Positions 1 through 6,726 of a stretch of DNA of 11,520 bases are shown here, one piece after another. Source of the DNA: CAZNJQ01 sp964573545. GTDB lineage: Bacteria > Patescibacteriota > Minisyncoccia > Phycocordibacterales > UBA2135. The DNA lies in assembly GCA_964573545.1 (NCBI GenBank), contig CAZNJQ010000021.1:1-11520 (forward strand). Reading direction: 5' to 3'. How positions within the stretch are numbered: the first letter of the stretch is position 1; each line of letters starts with the position of its first letter. The position numbers and the translations under genes were made by a program. The notes below the pieces were generated by a model, which saw only the letters and a list, made by a program, of their open reading frames with translations, was not told where the DNA came from and ran no database searches.

Positions 1-27
1 GAACCACCTTAACCGCAGGGGTGGTTC
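1..27. repeat. Hairpin at window edge, possible end of an upstream unit
   Basis: GAACCACC (1-8) is perfectly complementary to GGTGGTTC (20-27) with an 11-nt loop. No T-run follows on the plus strand, so this is not a standard intrinsic terminator in that direction. The sequence left of the window is unseen. A second GAACC at 36-40 could compete for the same GGTTC, giving an alternative fold. The role is unknown. Confidence 0.4.
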
Positions 28-52
28 CAAGCTATTGAACCATTACGAAGAT

Positions 53-81
53 TTGACAACTCGTCTGTGACATGCTATTGT
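53..81 (+). promoter_or_regulatory. Sigma70-type promoter of the CPBP protease gene
   Basis: A perfect -35 TTGACA (53-58) is followed, after 17 nt, by a -10 TATTGT (76-81) preceded by an extended -10 TGC (73-75). Transcription should begin near 88, leaving a leader of about 37 nt that contains AAGGAG (114-119), 5 nt before the ATG at 125. Confidence 0.8.
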
Positions 82-124
82 TTGTGCAGTAGTGCGGTTC
101 TTCGACACGGAATAAGGAGCATGG

Positions 125-616
125 ATGCGCTGGCTGGAAAACGAAGCCCACGGAAAGCATCTTTTTTACTGGATGTCCGGTTGTCTCGTGTTCAAACTCC
201 TGTATGCGCCCGCTGCTGTGGTGGCTATGTTCTTCTTGGGGATTACTATTTCGCCAGTGCCCGGATTTGAACGATTTCCGGAGCTTACGCCGATCCTCTT
301 CATCTCGTTCTTCGGTGCGGCCGGCCTCGAGGAGATGTTGTTTCGTCTTCCGCTTGCGATTTTTGTTTGGCTGCGGTTTTCAATAGCGAACATACTGGTT
401 ATTGCAGTCGGACTCTCTGCGTTTTTTGGTATCCTCCACGGCGGCACCACGCATATCCTCGTCCAAGGGGTCAATGGTTTTGCGCTCTCGCTCTTATTCC
501 TTAAATGCGGAGGTTGCCAAGGGCACGAAGCAAAAGCGCTCCTCACGACGACAACGGTGCATTTCCTGTTTAATATGACCCTCCTTCTCTCCGGTATCGC
601 AATCGCTGCAGCGTAG
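125..616 (+). CDS. CPBP-family intramembrane metalloprotease (Abi/CAAX-protease-like)
   Basis: A 163-residue hydrophobic protein with the three CPBP signature motifs in order: EExxxR (E69, E70, R74), FxxxH (F101, H105) and HxxxN (H146, N150). In this family the glutamates and histidines lie in the membrane and bind the catalytic metal; members cleave prenylated or other membrane peptides, and some give bacteriocin self-immunity. About five membrane segments are visible (roughly 18-41, 55-66, 76-95, 98-127 and 145-161). It is shorter than most members, being little more than the catalytic core. The start at 125 has AAGGAG 5 nt upstream, and an in-frame stop at 113-115 rules out an earlier start. 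It is a single-gene unit with its own promoter and terminator. The substrate cannot be inferred from its neighbours. Confidence 0.85.
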   Translation: MRWLENEAHGKHLFYWMSGCLVFKLLYAPAAVVAMFFLGITISPVPGFERFPELTPILFISFFGAAGLEEMLFRLPLAIFVWLRFSIANILVIAVGLSAFFGILHGGTTHILVQGVNGFALSLLFLKCGGCQGHEAKALLTTTTVHFLFNMTLLLSGIAIAAA

Positions 617-650
617 CCACGGGAAGTTGATACATTGCTATCAAACACGT

Positions 651-676
651 AAACCGCTTTTCAAGAGCGGTTTTTT
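651..676 (+). terminator. Intrinsic terminator of the CPBP protease gene
   Basis: AAACCGCT (651-658) pairs with AGCGGTTT (666-673) around a short loop. The 3' arm runs into a stretch of six T (671-676). It lies 35 nt after the stop codon. Confidence 0.85.
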
Positions 677-688
677 GCTCCCTAAAAT

Positions 689-724
689 ACAAAATCGCCT
701 TGTGTGTAAAGGCGATTTTGTTTT
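689..724. terminator. Probable bidirectional terminator hairpin
   Basis: A perfect 13-bp stem, 689-701 with 709-721, has a 7-nt GTGTGTA loop. T-rich sequence follows on the plus strand, and TATTTTAGGG follows on the minus strand. It may back up the terminator at 651-676 and end any minus-strand transcript arriving from 731 onward. Confidence 0.65.
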
Positions 725-730
725 ATTGCG

Positions 731-895
731 CTACCCCTGTCGAGCCTTACGCCGAGGGTTTAGTTTATTGATGCGGTAAAATCGCTTTTTCCGGCGAACG
801 ATTTTGTCGCCCGGCCTTTCCACTTTTAAAGATGAAAGTATTTTCATAGCGTCTCTTGTGAGATTCTCCGTATGGCGAAGAATCGCATGTTCCAC
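731..895 (-). CDS. Doubtful small basic ORF, possibly a gene remnant
   Basis: On the minus strand, an open frame runs from a stop at 941-943 to a TAG at 731-733. Its translation has a plausible protein composition: an amphipathic stretch (IWYAVEHAILRHTENLTRDA) followed by a lysine/arginine-rich tail (around KIVRRKKRFYRINKL). There is no ATG near the 5' end. The best start is a GTG (893-895), 12 nt after an AAGGAG, which is longer than usual spacing. From that GTG the product is 54 residues. It ends 10 nt from a hairpin terminator, which is favourable. I recognise no family. It could be a decayed gene whose 5' part has been lost or frame-shifted, or a chance ORF. Confidence 0.25.
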   Translation of the reverse strand: MEHAILRHTENLTRDAMKILSSLKVERPGDKIVRRKKRFYRINKLNPRRKARQG

Positions 896-1057
896 AGCGT
901 ACCATATCTCCTTTTTAAGGACAAGCGCATCGGAACGCCGCTAGTTTTACCGATCTGAGCAGCTTTTTGGTTTCGCTAGTGTGTTAGTGGCGTAGTGTCC
1001 CGCCGCGCCCCAGTAAACCCGCAAGACTTTTCCACAACTTTCGTCTTTGCGTACTCT
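896..1057. other. Intergenic stretch without recognised genes
   Basis: Between the doubtful reverse ORF and the nrdJ promoter I see no convincing ORF, RNA gene or terminator. Confidence 0.5.
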
Positions 1058-1066
1058 TGCTATAAT
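1058..1066 (+). promoter_or_regulatory. Extended -10 promoter of nrdJ
   Basis: TGC followed directly by a consensus TATAAT (1061-1066) forms an extended -10 element. No good -35 is present at 16-18 nt upstream (CTTTCG at 1038-1043 is poor), which is common for extended -10 promoters. Initiation near 1073 gives a leader of about 48 nt with no Shine-Dalgarno sequence. Confidence 0.7.
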
Positions 1067-1120
1067 AAAGACACAGTATGCACTAATGTACCTTTACTAA
1101 ACTAACTTCATAAAACTGTC

Positions 1121-3472
1121 ATGCGCACAAAGTCAAAAGCGGCGTCTGCGAAGAGCGTAAAGAAACCAGCCATCCTTGTGAAAAAGGTACAAAAAAGAAA
1201 CGGGCTGGTTGTTTCTTTTGACCCGGAACGTATCAGCGGAGCTATTTACAAAGCGATGGTTGCATCGCACGAGGGAGCAAGGAAAGACGCCGAACACGTT
1301 GCGCATAAGGTAGTTTTGAAACTCAACAAAATCGCCATACGGGATAAGGGTTTTGTTCCGCATGTCGAGCAAATCCAGGACATGGTTGAGGAAGAACTTA
1401 TCCTGGAAGATTTTGCAAAAGTCGCAAAATCATACATTCTCTATCGTCAGAAGCGCGCCGAGTTGCGGAGCCAGAAAGGGGAGGTACCGAAGGAGGTACG
1501 GGAGCTTGCGCTCGCGAGTAAGAAATATTTCCACAACAAACTTGCCGAGTTCGTGTACTACACGACATATTCGCGCTGGATACCCGAAGCGCGGCGGCGC
1601 GAGACGTGGGTGGAGACAGTTGGGCGGTACATGGATTTCATGCGGGAAAATCTCGGAGACAAACTCACGAAAAAAGAATACGACGAGGTGCATGAACATA
1701 TCTTAAGCATGAAAGCGCTCGGTTCGATGCGCCTTCTGTGGGCATCGGGGAAGGCGGCGCGCACGACGAATGTTGCGGCATATAACTGCGCATTCATCGC
1801 ACCCGAGAAATGGCAGGATTTCGGGGAGATAGCGTATGTGCTCATGTGCGGTTCTGGGCTCGGCTTTTCCGTCGAGCGGCAAAACACGGAATTATTGCCC
1901 ATCATCAAAAAACAGACTGGCGTGAAACTCCCTCCATTTGTGATACCGGACAGCAAAGAGGGGTGGTCTGATGCCATTGTTCATGGCCTGAAGACATGGG
2001 CGGACGGAAAAGATGTCATATTTGACTATTCAAAGGTGAGGCCCCAGGGGGCGAGGCTTTCCACTATGGGCGGCCGCGCATCAGGCCCTGAGCCGCTTCG
2101 GGCGCTTCTTGATTTTGCCCGCGAAAAACTGATATCGAAAGGCGGACGGAGGCTTTCGCCCATCGATGTCCACGACCTTATTTGCAAGATAGGCGAAGTT
2201 GTCGTCATGGGCGGCGTACGCCGGAGCGCCCTTATTTCACTCTCCGATTTGGATGACCGCGACATGAAAGAGGCGAAGAACGGCCAATTCTTCCTGACGC
2301 ACCCCGAGCGGAGCATGGCGAACAATTCCGTCGCATACAACGAAAAGCCGACATCGGAAGAATTTCTCGATGAGTGGTCAAACCTTGTTAAGGGGCGTTC
2401 CGGCGAGCGTGGGATTTTCAACCGAAGCGCGCTTCAGAAACAGTTGCCCGCCCGGCGTTGGCCCGTATTCGCATCCGGCGCAGCTCGTTCCGGATTGAAT
2501 CCATGCGGCGAGATCTATCTTAAATCAAAACAATTTTGCAATCTGTCGGAAGTTGTCGCGCGGAGCGAAGACACAGAGGAAGACCTTATGGATAAAGTCC
2601 GTGTCGCGACAATATTGGGCACGTATCAGGCAACGCTCACGAATTTTCCCTATCTGTCGAAAGAATGGAGGGAAAACTGCGAAGAAGAACGGCTTTTGGG
2701 AGTCTCCATCACGGGGCAATGGGATTGTCCTGCGCTGCACAACCCCCACACCATGAAAAAACTTCGGGAAGTGGCGCTTGAGACGAATAAAAAATATGCG
2801 CGGAGATTCGGCATCAATGAATCGACTGCGATTACCTGCGTGAAGCCCTCCGGCAACGGCTCGCAGCTTTTCGATTCGGCGTCAGGATGCCATCCGCGGT
2901 ACGCGAAGTATTACATCCGTCGCGTGCGCATTGAGTCCCACAATCCGCTCTTTAAGATGCTGAAGGACGTGGGATATCCGTATCACCCGGAAATCGGCCA
3001 GCCGGTTGACGCCGCGACGACATATGTACTCGAGTTTCCCATCAAGGCACCGAAGGGTGCCATCACGAGAGAGGAAGTGTCCGCATTCCGCCAACTGGAA
3101 TACTGGAAGATGCTTAAAGAAAACTATACCGAGCATAATCCGTCGGTCACGGTGCAGGTTGATGATACTGAATGGATCAAAGTCGCAAATTGGGTCTACG
3201 AGAACTGGGACATTGTCGGCGGCATCTCGTTCCTTCCCAAAGACGGCCATGTGTACAAACTCGCGCCGTATGAGGAGATCACGGAGGAGCATTATGACAT
3301 GATGGTTGAGACGCTTCCCGACATCGATTTTGCAAAAATAGTATTGTATGAATACGACGACAGCACGACGGGCTCGAAAGAGCTTGCGTGTGTTGCGGGA
3401 ACATGCGAGATAGAAATACCTGCGGTTCCGCAGACTCACAGCGGGGGGAGTGCGCAAAACGAGAAAAAGTAG
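1121..3472 (+). CDS. nrdJ: Class II (adenosylcobalamin-dependent) ribonucleotide reductase, monomeric NrdJ type
   Basis: Reduces ribonucleotides to deoxyribonucleotides, using adenosylcobalamin to generate a thiyl radical. In this 783-residue protein an ATP cone occupies about 18-115 (RNGLVVSFDPERI; VEQIQDMVE; YILYRQKR). The catalytic barrel follows. By analogy with the Lactobacillus leichmannii enzyme, C223 (YNCAF) and C473 (QFCNLSE) are the substrate-reducing pair. C462 in NPCGE is the thiyl-radical cysteine, 11 residues before C473 as in that enzyme, with N460 and E464 beside it. C757 and C762 (CVAGTC) are the C-terminal shuttle pair. MCGSGLGFS (242-250) and GVRRSALISLS (365-375) are typical of the monomeric class II form. 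All key residues are present, so it should be active. An in-frame TAA at 1103-1105 fixes the start, and no Shine-Dalgarno precedes it. No activase or partner subunit is nearby, and none is needed in this class. Cobalamin would have to be acquired or salvaged; nothing here shows how. Confidence 0.93.
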   Translation: MRTKSKAASAKSVKKPAILVKKVQKRNGLVVSFDPERISGAIYKAMVASHEGARKDAEHVAHKVVLKLNKIAIRDKGFVPHVEQIQDMVEEELILEDFAKVAKSYILYRQKRAELRSQKGEVPKEVRELALASKKYFHNKLAEFVYYTTYSRWIPEARRRETWVETVGRYMDFMRENLGDKLTKKEYDEVHEHILSMKALGSMRLLWASGKAARTTNVAAYNCAFIAPEKWQDFGEIAYVLMCGSGLGFSVERQNTELLPIIKKQTGVKLPPFVIPDSKEGWSDAIVHGLKTWADGKDVIFDYSKVRPQGARLSTMGGRASGPEPLRALLDFAREKLISKGGRRLSPIDVHDLICKIGEVVVMGGVRRSALISLSDLDDRDMKEAKNGQFFLTHPERSMANNSVAYNEKPTSEEFLDEWSNLVKGRSGERGIFNRSALQKQLPARRWPVFASGAARSGLNPCGEIYLKSKQFCNLSEVVARSEDTEEDLMDKVRVATILGTYQATLTNFPYLSKEWRENCEEERLLGVSITGQWDCPALHNPHTMKKLREVALETNKKYARRFGINESTAITCVKPSGNGSQLFDSASGCHPRYAKYYIRRVRIESHNPLFKMLKDVGYPYHPEIGQPVDAATTYVLEFPIKAPKGAITREEVSAFRQLEYWKMLKENYTEHNPSVTVQVDDTEWIKVANWVYENWDIVGGISFLPKDGHVYKLAPYEEITEEHYDMMVETLPDIDFAKIVLYEYDDSTTGSKELACVAGTCEIEIPAVPQTHSGGSAQNEKK

Positions 3473-3485
3473 GACACGCACTCGC

Positions 3486-3520
3486 ATGAAAAAGTCCCTG
3501 CTATGCAGGGACTTTTTCAT
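3486..3520. terminator. Bidirectional terminator shared by nrdJ and rnpB
   Basis: A perfect 16-bp stem (3486-3501 with 3505-3520) closes a TAT loop. GAAAAAG and CTTTTTC lie inside the arms, so each strand ends its stem in a T-run. It starts 14 nt after the nrdJ stop, and on the opposite strand it lies immediately downstream of the RNase P RNA 3' end. Confidence 0.85.
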
Positions 3521-3552
3521 GTGTTACTTCGCGCCTATAAGCCGAATTCTGT

Positions 3553-3692
3553 ACCGATTTTGCCCACCAAAGGTGGCTCAAAATCGAGTACCCTGAGCGA
3601 GTCTCTGTTCAAGAGACGAGTCGAAAGGGTTGCCCTTCGACCATGGCTCGGGGCGCTCAATTTTGTAATCACCTGTGGTGAACAAAATTGGC
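3553..3692 (-). repeat. Structured insert A in RNase P RNA (P19 position)
   Basis: About 140 nt lies between the P2 3' strand (3693-3699) and the conserved ACAGAAT (3552-3546), the place occupied by P19 when present. It contains an outer hairpin with CGATTTTG (3555-3562) and CAAAATCG (3579-3586) enclosing CCACC/GGTGG. A second hairpin has CAATTTTG (3658-3665) and CAAAATTG (3683-3690) enclosing TCACC/GGTGA. Between them, ACCCTGAGC pairs with GCTCGGGG and encloses two further hairpins. Insert B has the same order of parts. Confidence 0.8.
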
Positions 3693-3745
3693 GACAGTCA
3701 TTTATCTAGCCCCTCAATTACTTTCGGGGTCAAGCGGCACTTACC

Positions 3746-3858
3746 AATTTTGCCCACCGCAGGTGGTGCAAAATTGAGTACCCTGAGTTTATCGAAGGGC
3801 CCCCTCGACTTTGCTCGGGATGCTCAATTTTGTAAAGCCGCCTACGGCGGACAAAATT
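3746..3858 (-). repeat. Structured insert B in RNase P RNA (P16/P17 position)
   Basis: About 113 nt replaces the P16/P17 arm that normally extends from the P15 loop. The GGTAA next to it keeps the presumed CCA-binding site. Parts in plus-strand order: AATTTTG, CCACC GCA GGTGG, CAAAATT; then GAGTACCCTGAG, TCGAAGGG, CTCGA and GCTCGGGATGC; then a second AATTTTG, CCGCC TAC GGCGG, CAAAATT. It aligns along its whole length with insert A, which carries about 20 extra nt in the central hairpin. Confidence 0.8.
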
Positions 3859-4108
3859 AGCACACGGCCTTGCACGCAGATAGGAATTTAGCCGTTTCAC
3901 TTCAGCGTTACCGCTGAACTCGCCCCGGTCTAACCGGGGCGCCTCGCGCCTCTCGGCGCTCGGCGTCTCTGTTCGCATCCCGTGTTCGCCAATTGGCGAA
4001 CAGATGGGTGTTACCCACTACCGTCCTCCCGCCTCATCGGCGGGGCGTGTTCGGACTTTCCTCTCCGCCTAATAGGCGGAGCGACTGCCCGACACGAAGT
4101 ATGCGCGT

Positions 4109-4136
4109 ATTATACAATAGTATTGTGAATACACAA
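4109..4136 (-). promoter_or_regulatory. Promoter of rnpB
   Basis: On the minus strand a consensus TATAAT (4114-4109) is preceded, 16 nt upstream, by TTGTGT (4136-4131), a half-match to TTGACA. Initiation 6-7 nt downstream falls at about 4102, where the P1 helix of RNase P RNA begins. Confidence 0.7.
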
Positions 4137-4175
4137 GTGCACGAGAGCACGCAGTGTGCCCTGGGTAGCATTTTC

Positions 4176-4204
4176 TTGAAGCAGATATGGCGATTGTATA
4201 TAAT
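4176..4204 (+). promoter_or_regulatory. Promoter of the TPR membrane-protein gene
   Basis: TTGAAG (4176-4181), a 17-nt spacer, then a consensus TATAAT (4199-4204). It is divergent from the rnpB promoter, with about 40 bp between the elements. The transcript would carry an AT-rich leader of about 50 nt without a Shine-Dalgarno sequence. Confidence 0.75.
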
Positions 4205-4261
4205 AAAATGACTCTGTGGCGTGTTAGGTGCACTATTTATTATTTTTTTATTTCTATTTAA

Positions 4262-6652
4262 ATGTCTCAAGAATCTTCTCCGGCTGCTCCGGAAACAGCG
4301 CGGACGGAATCATTTCTCACGCGGCTTAAGAATCTCTCCTTCGACACGGTGGCGACGTATATCATTCTCGGCAGCGTATTTGTATTGCCGCTTTTTTTTA
4401 TTCCCGCAATTGGTTTCTCACTTGATATCAGCCGGACGCTTCTCTTCACTCTGTGCGTGTCTCTCGCGGCGCTTTTCTGGCTTCTTGCGCGCCTCCGAAG
4501 TGGTTCTATCACTGTGCCTCTGAATCCGCTGTTTGCTTCCGCTCTAGCCATCATCGCCGTTTTCTTGGCAAGTGCGTTTTTTTCTCCGTCTGTTCCGAAC
4601 TCTCTCTACGGTTTTACCTATGAGCTTGGGACGGTCGCCTCGATCGCGGCGCTTTTCGTCCTGTTCTTTCTTGCGGCGCTTCTGTTCGAATCGCACGCGT
4701 TGGTTTTTAGATACTACAGGCTTCTTCTTGTCGCTCTCGCGGTCGCGGCGCTCTTTGAAGTAATACGCCTGTTCTTCGGGCCGGACGCGCTCTCTTTTGG
4801 CGGCACGTTCCCCTCACTCGCTGACACGCTTCTCGGGAAATGGAACGATCTCGGTGTTTTTGCAGGACTTACCGTTTTGTTGTCTCTTATCACGCTTGAG
4901 TTTCTCTCCGGCAGGCGATTCATCCGCGCGGTTGCGTATGGAGCACTCGTTCTTTCGCTCAGTATTCTTGCTGTGGTTAATTTTTTCCTTCTCTGGGCGA
5001 TCGTCGGAGCATTCGCTCTCGTGATATTCGTGTACGATTTTGTTTTCATGCGTCTTCCCGGCCGGAGAGGAGATTCGCCCAAAATGTCGCCGTTTTCATG
5101 GGTGGCATTCGCCGTTCTTACGGCTTCCTTCGTCTTCCTGGTAGCGGGGAACTCTTTGGGCGCATTTATCAGCCAGAAATTAAATATTATCCAACTTGAA
5201 GTACGTCCGTCATGGTCCGCAACGGGAATCGTGCTTAAGGAGACGATACAAGAAAGCCCGCTCCTGGGAAGCGGGCCGAATAGGTTTGTTAATGAATGGC
5301 TTCTTCATAAACCTCAAGGAATCAACAGTTCGCTCTTCTGGAATACCGACTTCCGTTCAGGGGTTGGTATCCTGCCTACTTTCGGCGCCATGACCGGAGT
5401 TTTGGGAATCGTTGCTTGGGGTATCTTCTTTATAGTGTTCATATACCAGGGAATCCGATACTTGTTTAGAGCGCCGGACCCGCATACGCATTACGCGCTT
5501 TTTTCCTCGTTCTCGCTTGCATTGTATCTCTGGGTCGTCTCGTTCTTCTATGTCCCCGGGATTGCGATGGTGGCGCTCGCGTGCTTCCTCTCCGGCATTT
5601 TTGCGGCGGCGGTGAATCGCGAGCGGAAGTTCAAAGTGTTCTCGCTTTCGTTCTTTAAAGATCCGAGAGTCGGGTTTGTGTCGGTTCTCATGCTTCTTGT
5701 GTTCGTTATTGGAGCTTTTGCTGCAACTTATTTCACACTTGAGAAATTCTTCTCTCTTAAGAATTTCCAAGCCGGCCGGAGCGCCTTCAGCGCGGGCAAT
5801 CTTGAAGAATCAGAGAGACGCATCGCGCGGAGCATCGCGCAGGCTCCGTCTGATGCGTATTATCGCGGCCTTGCAGAGGTGAAGGCGAGCCAGATCGTCT
5901 CGCTTCTCTCGCGCTCCGATATGTCTCCCGAGCGTGCCCGCGCGGAATTCCAAGACCTGCTTGGGAGCGGCATTAATGCAGGGCAGCTTGCCGTTCGGTA
6001 CGATACGACGAATTATGTGAACTGGCTCGCGCTCTCGAGGGTATATGCAGCAGTGACGCCGTTTGTGAAAGGCGCATATGAAAATGCGTCCGCAAGCCTG
6101 AGCGAGGCAGTTTCTTTAAATCCGCAAAGCCCGTTGCTTGTGCTTGAACGTGCACGGCTTGAGGCAGCGAACAGGAATATGGCGGGAGCGCGGCAATATG
6201 TTGCCGAGGCGCTCGCGATGAAGCCTGATTATGTCGACGCGATATTCTTTCTTGCGCGGATCGAGGTGACAGAAGGCAATGTCTCTCAAGCGATTACCTC
6301 TCTTGAGCAGGCGACACTCGTGTCTCCAAATAACGAGGGTCTTTTGTTCCAGCTCGGACTCTTGAGATACAACGAAAAAGAATATCGCGATGCGGTTCTT
6401 TCTCTGGAGCGTGCCGTAGCGCTGGATCCGCAGTTCTCGAATGCGCGATATTTTCTGGGCCTCGGATATCATTTCACGGGGAGAAACAACGAGGCCATCG
6501 CCCAGTTCAAGGTTCTTGAAGAATTAAATCCCGGGAATGAAGGGGTGATCCGCATCAGGAAAAATCTTGAAAACGGGAAAGCTCCCTTTGACGATTCAGC
6601 ATTGTCGAATGAATCTTTGCAGGAGAGCGGCACTCCTCCGATTCAAGAATGA
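4262..6652 (+). CDS. Polytopic membrane protein with O-antigen-ligase-like region and C-terminal TPRs
   Basis: A 796-residue protein. Residues 30-495 hold about twelve hydrophobic segments (for example 31-50, 59-77, 91-107, 124-142, 151-170, 197-214, 224-256, 279-296, 376-397, 411-430, 433-450 and 470-490). The long extracytoplasmic loop around 315-375 (ESPLLGSGPNRF, then NTDFRSGVGILPTFGAMTGVLG) resembles the PLLGxGxGxF and GxxG features of Wzy/WaaL-type glycan ligases and polymerases. Residues about 585-760 form roughly five tetratricopeptide repeats with helix pairs ending in LNP, MKP, VSP, LDP and LNP. The likely role is assembly or ligation of a surface glycan or another envelope polymer, with the TPRs recruiting partners; this is inference, and the substrate is unknown. 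The start has an in-frame TAA directly upstream and no Shine-Dalgarno. murJ follows after 74 nt, suggesting co-transcription of envelope functions. Confidence 0.75.
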   Translation: MSQESSPAAPETARTESFLTRLKNLSFDTVATYIILGSVFVLPLFFIPAIGFSLDISRTLLFTLCVSLAALFWLLARLRSGSITVPLNPLFASALAIIAVFLASAFFSPSVPNSLYGFTYELGTVASIAALFVLFFLAALLFESHALVFRYYRLLLVALAVAALFEVIRLFFGPDALSFGGTFPSLADTLLGKWNDLGVFAGLTVLLSLITLEFLSGRRFIRAVAYGALVLSLSILAVVNFFLLWAIVGAFALVIFVYDFVFMRLPGRRGDSPKMSPFSWVAFAVLTASFVFLVAGNSLGAFISQKLNIIQLEVRPSWSATGIVLKETIQESPLLGSGPNRFVNEWLLHKPQGINSSLFWNTDFRSGVGILPTFGAMTGVLGIVAWGIFFIVFIYQGIRYLFRAPDPHTHYALFSSFSLALYLWVVSFFYVPGIAMVALACFLSGIFAAAVNRERKFKVFSLSFFKDPRVGFVSVLMLLVFVIGAFAATYFTLEKFFSLKNFQAGRSAFSAGNLEESERRIARSIAQAPSDAYYRGLAEVKASQIVSLLSRSDMSPERARAEFQDLLGSGINAGQLAVRYDTTNYVNWLALSRVYAAVTPFVKGAYENASASLSEAVSLNPQSPLLVLERARLEAANRNMAGARQYVAEALAMKPDYVDAIFFLARIEVTEGNVSQAITSLEQATLVSPNNEGLLFQLGLLRYNEKEYRDAVLSLERAVALDPQFSNARYFLGLGYHFTGRNNEAIAQFKVLEELNPGNEGVIRIRKNLENGKAPFDDSALSNESLQESGTPPIQE

Positions 6653-6720
6653 TGTCAGCGTTTGTCGGATACGAGCATACTGCTTCGGCGATTTTTAGGG
6701 TGGATGATGCGCGACGATAA
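6652..6720 (+). CDS. Possible 22-codon coupling ORF ahead of murJ
   Basis: Its ATG overlaps the stop of the preceding gene (TGATG at 6650-6654). It encodes MSAFVGYEHTASAIFRVDDA plus RR, then stops at TAA 6718-6720, 6 nt before the murJ ATG and in the same frame. The arrangement is suited to passing ribosomes from the TPR gene to murJ, which has no Shine-Dalgarno of its own. The peptide resembles nothing I know and may be untranslated. Confidence 0.2.
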   Translation: MSAFVGYEHTASAIFRVDDARR

Positions 6721-6726
6721 AGAATA

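Larger units (their letters stand above)
3522..4102 (-). ncRNA. rnpB: RNase P RNA, bacterial type A, with two large inserts
   Basis: The catalytic RNA that removes 5' leaders from tRNA precursors. Conserved core blocks are present on the minus strand in the right order. The 5' P1 strand (4101-4093) is complementary to the 3' P1 strand (3533-3525). The P2 strand GGCAGTC lies near 4083-4089 with its partner GACTGTC at 3693-3699. GAGGAAAGTCCGA is at 4063-4051, a GTGGGTAACACCCA hairpin near 4008-4021, and the P15 strand GCAAGGC at 3873-3867. GGTAA at 3745-3741 is the likely CCA-binding L15 loop, CTAGATAAATGACTGTC is at 3709-3693 and ACAGAATTCGGCTTA at 3552-3538. The length, about 580 nt, exceeds the usual 350-400 nt. 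The excess is explained by two related inserts (3746-3858 and 3553-3692). It has its own promoter and shares a terminator with nrdJ. Confidence 0.93.

Noticed and set aside
166..648. Minus-strand ORF antisense to the CPBP protease gene
   Set aside because: The plus-strand frame has all three CPBP motifs, a promoter and a Shine-Dalgarno; the antisense frame has none.
789..824. Regulatory hairpin in the intergenic region (CCGGCGA with TCGCCCGG)
   Set aside because: The pairing needs a bulge and is not linked to any promoter or start; it is probably incidental.
1067..1090. NrdR box upstream of nrdJ
   Set aside because: ACACAGTATGCACTAA has a plausible left half but no GTGT right half, and no second box in phase.
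2882..3520. Minus-strand ORF antisense to the end of nrdJ
   Set aside because: It is explained by the codon bias of nrdJ, whose own frame has catalytic motifs throughout, and it runs into the shared terminator.
3555..3858. CRISPR-like repeats
   Set aside because: The four ATTTTG...CAAAAT hairpins are not evenly spaced, have no unique spacers of constant length, and are parts of two inserts within rnpB.
3503..4211. Open frames over the RNase P RNA (for example 3503-3709 plus strand, 3730-3978 minus strand, 3993-4211 plus strand)
   Set aside because: They lie on highly structured RNA with conserved RNase P core motifs and have no protein-like composition.
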